From: Halomonas halophila
Lineage (GTDB): Bacteria; Pseudomonadota; Gammaproteobacteria; Pseudomonadales; Halomonadaceae
DNA length: 8,723 bases
Direction of reading: 5' to 3'
Assembly (NCBI GenBank): GCA_002433675.1
Contig: DJIP01000192.1
Location: 1-8,723, forward strand
Each line of letters begins with the position of its first letter. The stretch's first letter is position 1. Positions 1 through 5,950 of the stretch are shown one piece after another. The position numbers were made by a program, and so were the translations under genes. The notes below the pieces were generated by a model. The model worked only from the letters and a program-made list of their open reading frames with translations. It searched no databases and was not told the origin of the DNA.

Positions 1-20
1 AGGCACTTTTCAGACAAGCC

Positions 21-1370
21 CTAACGCACGGCCTCTCTCTCGGAGGTTGACGCCAGCGCCAACGGCAAGCGGATGATCACCTCGAGTCCACCGCTGGGCG
101 CCGCCTGAAAGCCGACCTCTCCCCGGTACTGCTCGACCAGTTCAAGCAGAATCGACAGGCCAATGCCGTTGCCTGGCCGCCCTTCATCCAGCCTCTGCCC
201 TCGCCGGCCCAACAACGGCAGCAACTCCGCCGCCACTCCGGGGCCATCATCCTGGATCTTCAGCTCTAGACATCGCCCCAACGTCAGCGCGAGCCACACC
301 GACTGGTTGGCCCACTTGCCCGCGTTGTCGAGCACGATGCCGATCATTTCCAGGAAGTCCTGTCGCTCCATCTCGATGCAGGCATCCTCGGCGTCCCCGA
401 GGGCCATGACGAAGCGCTTGTCGGGGTACAGGCTTCGAAACATGTCAAAAAGCTGGTCGAGTTCCCGCTTGACCCGGGTGTGCTGGCCGCCACCGGGGCC
501 TGCCAGACGCGCCTGACGCAGATGGGACTCCATCAACTCCTGCATCAGCGTCAACCGCTCCAGCAGACGCTCACGGCGGGATTGATCAAGCTCACGCTTG
601 CTGCGCAGCGCCTGCATCACCGCGGTCAGAGGGGTCTTCAGTGCATGGGACAGGTCGGCAACGGCGTTACGCGAACGCACCAATCGGCGCTCCTGGCTGT
701 CCATCAGACGATTGAGCTGCGAGACCAGAGGGCGGAACTCCTGCGGCACCTTCATTCTGAGGCGCTGTCGCTGACCACTTCGCAGCTCGGCCAGCTGGCG
801 CTGCAACAGATCCAGTGGCCGCAGGGCGGCATTGACCGCCAACCCGTTAAGCAGCGAAAGAGCCAGCAGCACCAGACCTGCGATGGCGCCAATCCACCAG
901 TGCAGTGCCGCAAGGCCTTCCTCGACGCTGTCGAAGGATTCTCCGATGAGCAGCACCCCAGGCCTGCCGTCCACCGTAAAGGTTCGCCTCAACACCAGCA
1001 GGTGACGCCCCTCCAGGTGCACATCCAGCAGCGACCTGTCAGGCCCATCCAGATGGGGCGTCAGCGCCGACAACCAGGTCGGATGGGAGGTGGTGACGAT
1101 CTCGCCGCGCTTGAGCACGTAAAGATGATGAAAGACCTCGGCCGACAGGCTCGAGGGCAAGGTGGGGGCCGGTACCGGGTCTGCGGCTTGACGCAGTTGC
1201 GCCAGGCGATACTCCGCCTCCTGCCGCAGTCGATCACCCAGAAAGTCCCGCGCGGTCTCGCGCAGCAGCAGGCCATGCATAAACCAGGTCAATCCCATGA
1301 CCAGCAGGGACACCGCCCCGAGGCTGACCAGCAGGCGCAGACGGAGACTATTGCGTCTAATGCGAAACAA
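21..1370 (-). CDS. PhoQ-like sensor histidine kinase
   Basis: Membrane histidine kinase, 449 aa from the TTG start chosen here. Seen in the sequence: a first membrane segment at about residues 13-35, a periplasmic sensor region of about 120 residues, a second segment at about 157-181, a HAMP-like linker, an H-box (LSHALKTPL, phospho-acceptor His242), an N-box (LDNAGKWAN, Asn349), a G1 box (DDGPG, 374-378) and a G2 box (GNGIGL, 400-405). The LSHxLKTPL H-box and the RGQRLDE..RPGNGIGL segment resemble PhoQ-type kinases. It presumably phosphorylates the regulator encoded just upstream, whose 3' end it overlaps. An ATG 36 nt further upstream (1406) would give 461 aa and a 50-nt overlap. I prefer TTG at 1370 because AGGGG lies 7 nt before it and the overlap falls to 14 nt. 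The ligand is unknown; the sensor region has several His residues, and the neighbouring cupredoxin makes a metal possible. The HK/PhoQ-like class is sure, the start less so. Confidence 0.9.
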   Translation of the reverse strand: MFRIRRNSLRLRLLVSLGAVSLLVMGLTWFMHGLLLRETARDFLGDRLRQEAEYRLAQLRQAADPVPAPTLPSSLSAEVFHHLYVLKRGEIVTTSHPTWLSALTPHLDGPDRSLLDVHLEGRHLLVLRRTFTVDGRPGVLLIGESFDSVEEGLAALHWWIGAIAGLVLLALSLLNGLAVNAALRPLDLLQRQLAELRSGQRQRLRMKVPQEFRPLVSQLNRLMDSQERRLVRSRNAVADLSHALKTPLTAVMQALRSKRELDQSRRERLLERLTLMQELMESHLRQARLAGPGGGQHTRVKRELDQLFDMFRSLYPDKRFVMALGDAEDACIEMERQDFLEMIGIVLDNAGKWANQSVWLALTLGRCLELKIQDDGPGVAAELLPLLGRRGQRLDEGRPGNGIGLSILLELVEQYRGEVGFQAAPSGGLEVIIRLPLALASTSEREAVR

Positions 1371-2019
1371 GCACGTACCCCTGGCCTCGGCGGGTCTGGA
1401 TGACATGCTTGCCCAGCAGACGCCTCAGGCGCGCGATATAGACCTCCACCAGGTTGGGCGCCGGGGCATCCTGCTCCAGGGCGTAGAGCTGATCGAGCAG
1501 CTTCGTCTTGGAGTGCACCCGGTCAGGGTGGTGCATCAGGTAGCGCAGCAGGCAGAACTCGGTGGCGGTAAGCGTCTGCCATGGGCCTCCCGCGCAACTG
1601 ACCTGGCGCTGCTCCTCGTCAAGGCGGATGCCATTGACGATCAGCCGCGCCGTCAATTCCGTACGCCGCCGCAGCAACGCCTGTATCCGCGCCAGCAGTT
1701 CCTGTTCGTGAAAGGGCTTGGTGAGGTAGTCATCAGCCCCCCGACGAAGGCCGTCCACCTTGTCCTGCCAGGCATCGCGAGCCGTCAGGATCAGCACCGG
1801 AAGGCCTAGGCCGTGTTCACGCTGGAATTCGAGCCAGTCGAGCCCCGAACCATCGGGCAGGCCGATATCCAGGATCATCAGTGCATACTCTTCGCTGTGC
1901 AACAGCGCCTTTGCCACGCTCAGTCGCTCGGCAACGTCGACGCGATAGCCATGATCATCCAGCGTATCCTTCAGACTCTCGCAGAGCAGGTCATCGTCCT
2001 CGACCAGCAACAGCTTCAT
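1357..2019 (-). CDS. OmpR/PhoB-family response regulator (PhoP-like)
   Basis: DNA-binding response regulator of 220 aa, normal for the family. The receiver domain (about 1-115) shows the acidic pocket after KLLLVEDDD, the phospho-acceptor Asp51 (LDIGLPDGSG), Thr79 and Lys101 (LTKPF). The C-terminal winged helix (about 125-218) has the LTATEFCLLRYL start and ends RRGQGYVL, typical of OmpR/PhoB members. I chose the ATG at 2019 because KLLLVEDD follows it at once, as in homologs, and AGGGAG lies 9 nt upstream; the longer frame from 2064 adds 15 residues of non-domain sequence. It lies between the cupredoxin gene (83-nt gap) and the kinase gene (overlap), so the three are probably one operon. Members of this family bind two direct half-sites about 11 bp apart, and such a repeat lies upstream of the cupredoxin. 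What it regulates and senses is inference. Confidence 0.93.
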   Translation of the reverse strand: MKLLLVEDDDLLCESLKDTLDDHGYRVDVAERLSVAKALLHSEEYALMILDIGLPDGSGLDWLEFQREHGLGLPVLILTARDAWQDKVDGLRRGADDYLTKPFHEQELLARIQALLRRRTELTARLIVNGIRLDEEQRQVSCAGGPWQTLTATEFCLLRYLMHHPDRVHSKTKLLDQLYALEQDAPAPNLVEVYIARLRRLLGKHVIQTRRGQGYVLVSH

Positions 2020-2071
2020 CACCATCATCTCCCTGCCAGCGGGCCCCGGCATGCCACGCCTCACTCGAGCC

Positions 2072-2090
2072 GGACGGGGTGGCCCCGTCC
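2072..2090 (-). other. Intercistronic hairpin between cupredoxin and regulator genes
   Basis: Perfect 8-bp stem (GGACGGGG/CCCCGTCC) around a 3-nt loop, 13 nt after the cupredoxin stop and about 50 nt before the regulator start. No T-run follows on either strand, so it does not look like a full intrinsic terminator. It may lower read-through or protect the 3' end of the upstream message, making cupredoxin more abundant than the regulators. The structure is seen directly; the role is inferred. Confidence 0.5.
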
Positions 2091-2102
2091 CAGGCTTGCC
2101 GC

Positions 2103-2591
2103 CTATTCTCCCACACTCAGGGTGCCATGCATGCCCGCTTCAAAATGTCCGGGTACATTGCAGGCGAAGGTCAGCGATGCCCCCTGCTCCGGCGCCTGCC
2201 AGACAAGCGTCCTGGTCTCTCCCGGCGCCAGAGTCACCGCTGGCATGTCCATCGCGCCGTGCATCTGACTCATGTCGTGGCCGTCACCGTGCATGCCATG
2301 CCCTCCTCCCGAGGCCATCTCACGCATCATCTTGCGGTGTTCGTTCTGAGCCTCGGCCGAGCCGATCACGAACTCGTGCTCGAGTTGACCGCTGTTGGTG
2401 ACCTCGAAGGCCACCACCTCCCCGGGGGCAACGCTCAAGCTTTCCGGGTCGAACCAGATATCGCCGGCCTCGACGGCGATGGTGCGATCCGCCTGATCGG
2501 GGTCCATGGCCTCCGATTGAGCGTGGCCGGGACCTGCCAGTGCCTGGGTCGACAACAGGCCAAGAGCGACCACCATCAGTGTGCTGCGCAT
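2103..2591 (-). CDS. Secreted His/Met-rich cupredoxin (copper-binding protein)
   Basis: Predicted periplasmic blue-copper-fold protein of 162 aa. A signal peptide is visible at residues 1-20 or so (short basic start, hydrophobic stretch, ALAG). The cupredoxin domain covers about 37-162. The type-1 copper ligand pattern is complete: His72 (LEHEF), Cys144 (FACNVPGHF), His149 and Met154 (GMHGTL). Between the two halves lies an insert at about 88-116 very rich in Met, His and Gly (GGGHGMHGDGHDMSQMHG), which suggests extra copper binding, as in copper-resistance cupredoxins, rather than a pure electron carrier. I chose the ATG at 2591 because AAGGA lies 7 nt upstream and a clean signal peptide follows; the 80 extra codons of the longer frame look noncoding. 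It is the first gene of a probable operon with the two-component system. Likely role: periplasmic copper handling, inferred from family and composition. Confidence 0.88.
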   Translation of the reverse strand: MRSTLMVVALGLLSTQALAGPGHAQSEAMDPDQADRTIAVEAGDIWFDPESLSVAPGEVVAFEVTNSGQLEHEFVIGSAEAQNEHRKMMREMASGGGHGMHGDGHDMSQMHGAMDMPAVTLAPGETRTLVWQAPEQGASLTFACNVPGHFEAGMHGTLSVGE

Positions 2592-2641
2592 GACGTCATC
2601 CTTCCGTTTTGGGTGTCTCCCTATGTTTGTAGCGCAAGAAC

Positions 2642-2659
2642 CTGAATCCATACTGAATC
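2642..2659 (-). promoter_or_regulatory. Direct repeat GATTCAG-N4-GATTCAG, candidate response-regulator box
   Basis: Two identical 7-bp repeats (on the minus strand GATTCAG-TATG-GATTCAG) with an 11-bp period, ending about 50 nt before the cupredoxin start. Read as ATTCAG-N5-ATTCAG this has the layout of PhoP/PmrA-type boxes bound by OmpR-family dimers. A TACAAA that could be a -10 element follows 10 nt later on the minus strand, with no good -35, as expected for an activator-dependent promoter. The repeat is seen; binding by the adjacent regulator is inference. The rest of 2592-2851 shows no gene and no convincing plus-strand promoter. Confidence 0.5.
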
Positions 2660-2851
2660 GGCACCTACCGGCTTTCTTTTCAAGACGCCACGCCGCTACG
2701 ACCCCTTCTGGACATGACCGCCGCACCCCGGCTAGCTTCACAATAGGTCGCCTGCGCTCGGAGCTGCGTTTGCACGCACTATTTCCTGTCAGGCCTCTCG
2801 CACGACACGGCCACGAGAGCACCACCAGCATGTTCGGGCAGGAGAGGTTGA

Positions 2852-3118
2852 ATGCCTACAATTTCAATGTTTTATGGCATCATCATTCGGATGTACTATG
2901 CTCCGAAAGAGCACCCGCCGCCGCATTTCCATGTCTACTACGGCGAACACAAGGGAACGATCAATATCCGTACATGTGAGATTATTCAAGGAGATCTGCC
3001 AAGGAAGCAAACCAAGCTTGTCCTGGCATGGGCCGAGCTTCACCAGGACGAATTGATGGCAGACTGGCGACTTGTCATGAACGGTGAAGAACCCTTCAAG
3101 ATCCAGCCGTTACAGTGA
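2852..3118 (+). CDS. DUF4160 domain protein
   Basis: Small protein of 88 aa matching the whole DUF4160 family by eye: the N-terminal MPTISMFYGIIIRMYY strand region, the hallmark HPPPHFHVYY (residues 21-30, His21, His25, His27), then GDLP and the conserved tail WAELHQDELMADWRLV. No signal peptide or membrane segment, so it should be cytoplasmic. GGAGAGG lies just before the ATG. The DUF2442 gene follows after 10 nt on the same strand, so the two are almost surely co-transcribed. The molecular function is unknown. The His cluster could bind metal or form an active site, but that is speculation. Such pairs are commonly found side by side in bacterial genomes and have been suspected to be toxin-antitoxin-like. 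Base composition is visibly lower in GC than the flanking operons, which fits acquisition by transfer. Confidence 0.88.
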   Translation: MPTISMFYGIIIRMYYAPKEHPPPHFHVYYGEHKGTINIRTCEIIQGDLPRKQTKLVLAWAELHQDELMADWRLVMNGEEPFKIQPLQ

Positions 3119-3128
3119 GGGGGAAATC

Positions 3129-3410
3129 ATGTACCCATCTGTGAAAAAGGTTACACCGATTGACGACTATCGCCTCTCGATCGATTTTGACAATGGAGAG
3201 AATGGCGTCCTGGATATGAAACCCTACCTGGATTTTGGAGTATTTCAGAAACTACAGGATCGCAAGACATTTGATCGCGTTCGGGTATCATTTGACACCA
3301 TCGAATGGGAGTCAGGAATCGATCTTGACCCAGAGTTTGTCTATGCCAACAGCCAGCGTACTGACGTGCCGCATGGAGAGACAAGCGAAGAACAGGGCAC
3401 ACACAGCTAA
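3129..3410 (+). CDS. DUF2442 domain protein
   Basis: Small acidic protein of 93 aa recognised as DUF2442: VKKVTPIDDYRLSIDFDNGENGVLDMKPYL at the N-terminus (residues 5-34), a central F.KL.D...F..V motif, and the hallmark GIDLDPEFVY at 63-72. The last 20 or so residues (QRTDVPHGETSEEQGTHS) are polar and probably disordered. I chose the ATG at 3129 because AGGGGG lies a few nt upstream and the family sequence begins there; the in-frame ATG at 3084 lies inside the DUF4160 gene. Spacing from the DUF4160 stop is 10 nt, which indicates an operon. No enzyme motif is visible and no helix-turn-helix is evident. The function is unknown; in a two-gene toxin-antitoxin-like module either gene could be the neutralising partner, and the sequence does not decide this. 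A-rich codons (AAA, AAT, GAA) contrast with neighbours. Confidence 0.88.
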   Translation: MYPSVKKVTPIDDYRLSIDFDNGENGVLDMKPYLDFGVFQKLQDRKTFDRVRVSFDTIEWESGIDLDPEFVYANSQRTDVPHGETSEEQGTHS

Positions 3411-3463
3411 GCGCGCCACCAGGCCAGACAGCTGGGTTGTCCATGCGCAGATAAAGAACACTC

Positions 3464-3499
3464 ACTCGGGAATAGCTTCCTAATCTTCTGAGTCCCGAG
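3464..3499. repeat. Inverted repeat CTCGGGA/TCCCGAG in convergent gap
   Basis: Perfect 7-bp inverted repeat (3465-3471 and 3493-3499) with a 21-nt loop, 55 nt after the DUF2442 stop. No T-run follows directly on either strand, so it is a poor intrinsic terminator. It could be a structural end of the DUF2442 transcript or chance. No gene is seen in 3411-3569. Confidence 0.3.
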
Positions 3500-3516
3500 C
3501 CACTCAGCGACCCACT

Positions 3517-3554
3517 TGAAAAATATCCTGGCGGGCCGCGCTCAGGCACGCCAG
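3517..3554 (-). terminator. Probable intrinsic terminator of the gntR gene
   Basis: On the minus strand, 15 nt past the gntR stop, CTGGCG pairs with CGCCAG (3549-3554 with 3528-3533). Inside, GCC pairs with GGC around a 7-nt loop, with a single mismatch between the two stems. The tract ATATTTTTC follows. This is the expected stem plus U-rich tail, although three nt separate them. It separates the gntR gene from the convergent DUF2442 gene. Confidence 0.55.
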
Positions 3555-3569
3555 CAGGCCCCCGCGCCC

Positions 3570-4265
3570 TTATTGGCTCCCCTCGAACATGCGATGCCGG
3601 GCGTTGTCGATATGGGCGCGCATGGCGGCTTCGGCGCGCTCGCCATCCTTGTCGCTGATCGCCTCGACGATCGCCAGGTGCTCATCCTGGACCAGCTTCA
3701 AGCGCTCCTGAGAAGCCATCAGTGACAGCCCCCGGGTCAGGTTCATGCCTTCCTTGATGCTCTCGTTGAGCGACTTCAGCACGGTGATGTAGTAGTGGTT
3801 GCTGGCCGCCTCGGTGATCGCCAGGTGAAAGCGATAGTCCTCGTCGGTGGCCAGATCATGGCGGGCGTTGGCCTCATCGATGATGTCGTAGCAGCGACGG
3901 ATCTGGTCGAGTTGCTCCTGGGTCCTTCGCACAGCCGCCAGGTGCGCCGCCCGCGCCTCGACATTGGTGCGAAACTCGAAGCAGCGCTGGATATCGGCAA
4001 TGCTCGAGATCGGTGCGAACTTGAGCACCGCACTGTCGGGCTGACGGATCACGAAACTGCCGGAGCCCCGCCGGGACACCACCAGCTCGTCTTCCTTGAG
4101 CCGAGCCAGGGCATCGCGCAGCACCGGCCGGGACACTTCGTAGCGCTGGCACAGTTGCGCTTCGGTCGGCAGCTTCTTGTTGACCGGGTACTGGCCCTCG
4201 ATGATCGCTTCCAGAATCTTTTCGTAGACCGCCGAAGCCAGTGAAAATTTTTCGTCTTGTGCCAT
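3570..4265 (-). CDS. GntR-family (FadR/FCD) transcriptional regulator
   Basis: Cytoplasmic repressor-type regulator of 231 aa, normal for FadR-like members. The N-terminal winged helix (about 8-73) contains the GntR signature KLPTEAQLCQRYEVSRPVLRD and wing RRGSGSFV. The C-terminal FCD ligand domain (about 92-225) keeps all four residues that bind metal in this family: Asp143 and His147 (DYRFHLAI), His196 (QDEHLAIV) and His218 (MRAHI). Such metal-containing FCD domains usually sense small organic acids. The gene lies just downstream of tctCBA in the same direction but behind a strong terminator, so it probably has its own promoter in 4266-4340, where a palindrome sits. By context it likely controls tctCBA and the divergent dehydrogenase in response to their carboxylate substrate; that is inference. 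The start follows AAGG at a normal distance and the domain begins within ten residues. Confidence 0.92.
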   Translation of the reverse strand: MAQDEKFSLASAVYEKILEAIIEGQYPVNKKLPTEAQLCQRYEVSRPVLRDALARLKEDELVVSRRGSGSFVIRQPDSAVLKFAPISSIADIQRCFEFRTNVEARAAHLAAVRRTQEQLDQIRRCYDIIDEANARHDLATDEDYRFHLAITEAASNHYYITVLKSLNESIKEGMNLTRGLSLMASQERLKLVQDEHLAIVEAISDKDGERAEAAMRAHIDNARHRMFEGSQ

Positions 4266-4299
4266 CTTGCCTTGCTCCGGTTCTTTGTTCCCTGGAAGC

Positions 4300-4322
4300 C
4301 GCCTGACTTACACCATCAGGCG
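4300..4322. promoter_or_regulatory. Palindrome upstream of gntR, candidate operator
   Basis: Perfect inverted repeat CGCCTGA-N9-TCAGGCG ending 35 nt before the gntR start. No T-run follows on the minus strand, so it is not a terminator. The position fits an autoregulatory operator. The spacer contains TTACACC, partly like the TTACAAC core of the repeats near tctC. Either the arms or the spacer could be what the regulator recognises; it could also simply be an mRNA hairpin. Confidence 0.4.
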
Positions 4323-4343
4323 CCACCTCCCTTTTACCACTGC

Positions 4344-4386
4344 AAAAGGCGCCCTGCATTGGACCTTTAGGCCACACAGGGCGCCT
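4344..4386 (-). terminator. Intrinsic terminator of tctCBA
   Basis: Perfect 10-bp stem AGGCGCCCTG/CAGGGCGCCT (4377-4386 with 4347-4356), with a 20-nt loop that can itself form a short inner stem (TGG/CCA and CC/GG). On the minus strand it is followed at once by TTTTGC. It starts 47 nt past the tctA stop and ends about 80 nt before gntR. This is the clearest terminator in the window and marks the end of the transporter operon. Confidence 0.8.
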
Positions 4387-4432
4387 CTCGCGTCTTCTTG
4401 CCCTGTCCGGGCGGATCACCACTACTCGCTGT

Positions 4433-5950
4433 TCAGGATGCCTCGGTAGAGACTCCGCCGCCCTTGCCGGCCTTGCGGCCCTTCCACACGCCGTTGGCGA
4501 TGATCAGGGTCCAGGTCAGGATCGCCAGCCCCGCCAGCACCATGGCGATGGGCCGGTCGACGAAGGCCATCAGGTCGCCGTCTGACTTGAGGATCGAGCG
4601 CATGAAGTTGCTCTCGATGATCGGGCCGAGAATAAAGGCCAGAATCAGCGGGCCCAGCGGGAAATCGTTCTCCATCAGGAATACGCCGACCAGCCCCAGG
4701 CCGAGCATCACCCAGACATCGAACATGCTGTTGTTGGCGGAGAAGGCCCCCACGATACAAAACATCAGGATTAATGGGTAGAGAACGCCAGTGGGCACGG
4801 CCAGCAGCCTGCCGGCACCCTTGATCGCCATCAGCCCCAGCGGCAGCAGCAACAGGTTGGCCAGCACGAACACCATGAAGATGGCGTTGACCAGAGCCCC
4901 CTGCTCGGTGAAGACGTCGGGGCCCGGGGTGATGCCCTTGGTGGTCAGCACACCGATGATGATGGCGGTGACGGTATCACCCGGAATGCCGAACACCAGG
5001 GCCGGGATATAGGCGCCGGACAGGGCCGCGTTGTTGGCAGCGCTGGCCGAGACCAGCCCTTCCGGATGGCCGGTGCCGTACTTCTGCGGCTCCCTCGACA
5101 GCTTGCGACTGATGGCGTAGCTGATCCAGGAGGCGATGTCGGCGCCGGCGCCCGGCAGTGCACCGATCATGGTGCCGAGCAGTCCGCCACGGGCGACGCC
5201 GCCCTTGTAGCGCCAGGTGGTACGGGCCACGCCGTCGAGCAGCTTGCCCTTGGGCGTTTCTACCCTTGAGGCGCGCTGCCCGGCGTTGGGCAGGCTGCGC
5301 AGCAGCTCGGTAATGGCGAACAGGCCGATCAGCACCGGCAGCAACGAGATCCCCGCGAGCAGGTCATAGCTGCCCATGGTGAAGCGCATCTGGCCGGACA
5401 CACTGTCCATGCCGATCATCGCCAGCGACAGGCCGATCAGCATCGAGATGGCACCCTTGAGCGGATCACCGCCGGCGACCAGAATCGCACAGGACAACCC
5501 CAGCAGCGCCAGCCAGAAGTACTCGTCGCTGGTGAACTGCAGCGCAAATTCGGCGATCCGCGGGGCAAACAGCGCCAGCACCGCGACCCCGATGATGCCA
5601 CCGAGCATCGAGCAGGTGACGTTGATACCAAGCGCCAGGCCAAGCTTGCCCTTCTTGCCCATCAGGTAGGCTTCGTCGGCGTAGACCGCCGACGCTGGCG
5701 TCCCCGGCATGCGCAGCAAGGCACCGGGAATGTCACCGGCGACAATCGCCATGGCGGTGGCGGAGACGATGGCGGCGATGGCCGGCAGCGGCTCCATGAA
5801 AAAGGTCACCGGCACCAGCAAGGCGGTTGCCATGGTGGCGGTGAGACCAGGGATAGCCCCCATGAAGAGTCCGAACAACGAGGCGGCGACAATCACCAGC
5901 AGTACTTCGCCGTCGAGCACCATGGCAGCGGCTTGCATCAATTCATTCAT
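4433..5950 (-). CDS. tctA: TctA, large membrane subunit of tripartite tricarboxylate transporter
   Basis: Integral inner-membrane protein of 505 aa, the usual TctA length of about 500. It is the transport subunit that works with TctB and the periplasmic receptor TctC to import a carboxylate using an ion gradient. Seen: many hydrophobic segments and family signatures GAIPGLTATMATALL (31-45), GDIPGALLRMPGTPASA (72-88), the repeated GALPGAGADIASWISY (263-278) and GHPEGLVSASAANNAAL (294-310) followed by GIPGDTVTAI (321-330). The two related G.(I/L)PG blocks reflect the internal duplication of the family. The start codon overlaps the tctB stop (TGATG), and the Shine-Dalgarno is weak, which points to translational coupling. 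The last 20 residues are basic and Gly-rich. The substrate cannot be told from this subunit. Confidence 0.96.
   Translation of the reverse strand: MNELMQAAAMVLDGEVLLVIVAASLFGLFMGAIPGLTATMATALLVPVTFFMEPLPAIAAIVSATAMAIVAGDIPGALLRMPGTPASAVYADEAYLMGKKGKLGLALGINVTCSMLGGIIGVAVLALFAPRIAEFALQFTSDEYFWLALLGLSCAILVAGGDPLKGAISMLIGLSLAMIGMDSVSGQMRFTMGSYDLLAGISLLPVLIGLFAITELLRSLPNAGQRASRVETPKGKLLDGVARTTWRYKGGVARGGLLGTMIGALPGAGADIASWISYAISRKLSREPQKYGTGHPEGLVSASAANNAALSGAYIPALVFGIPGDTVTAIIIGVLTTKGITPGPDVFTEQGALVNAIFMVFVLANLLLLPLGLMAIKGAGRLLAVPTGVLYPLILMFCIVGAFSANNSMFDVWVMLGLGLVGVFLMENDFPLGPLILAFILGPIIESNFMRSILKSDGDLMAFVDRPIAMVLAGLAILTWTLIIANGVWKGRKAGKGGGVSTEAS

Noticed and set aside
480..1403. Plus-strand open frame of 307 codons
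   Set aside because: It is opposite the kinase gene, is Gln/Arg-rich without domains, and is explained as an antisense shadow.
1881..2645. Plus-strand frames across the regulator and cupredoxin genes
   Set aside because: They are shadows opposite two well-supported genes and have no family features.
2795..2819. Inverted repeat CTCTCG-N13-CGAGAG before the DUF4160 gene
   Set aside because: Only 6 bp with a long spacer, and no matching copy nearby. It could be an operator for the DUF pair but is within chance expectation.
2592..2831. Extended N-terminus for the cupredoxin
   Set aside because: The extra 80 codons show no protein-like pattern, while a good ribosome site and signal peptide begin at 2591.
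3151..3549. Minus-strand frame opposite DUF2442
   Set aside because: It overlaps a recognised family gene on the other strand and shows no domain. The real DUF2442 motifs decide the strand.
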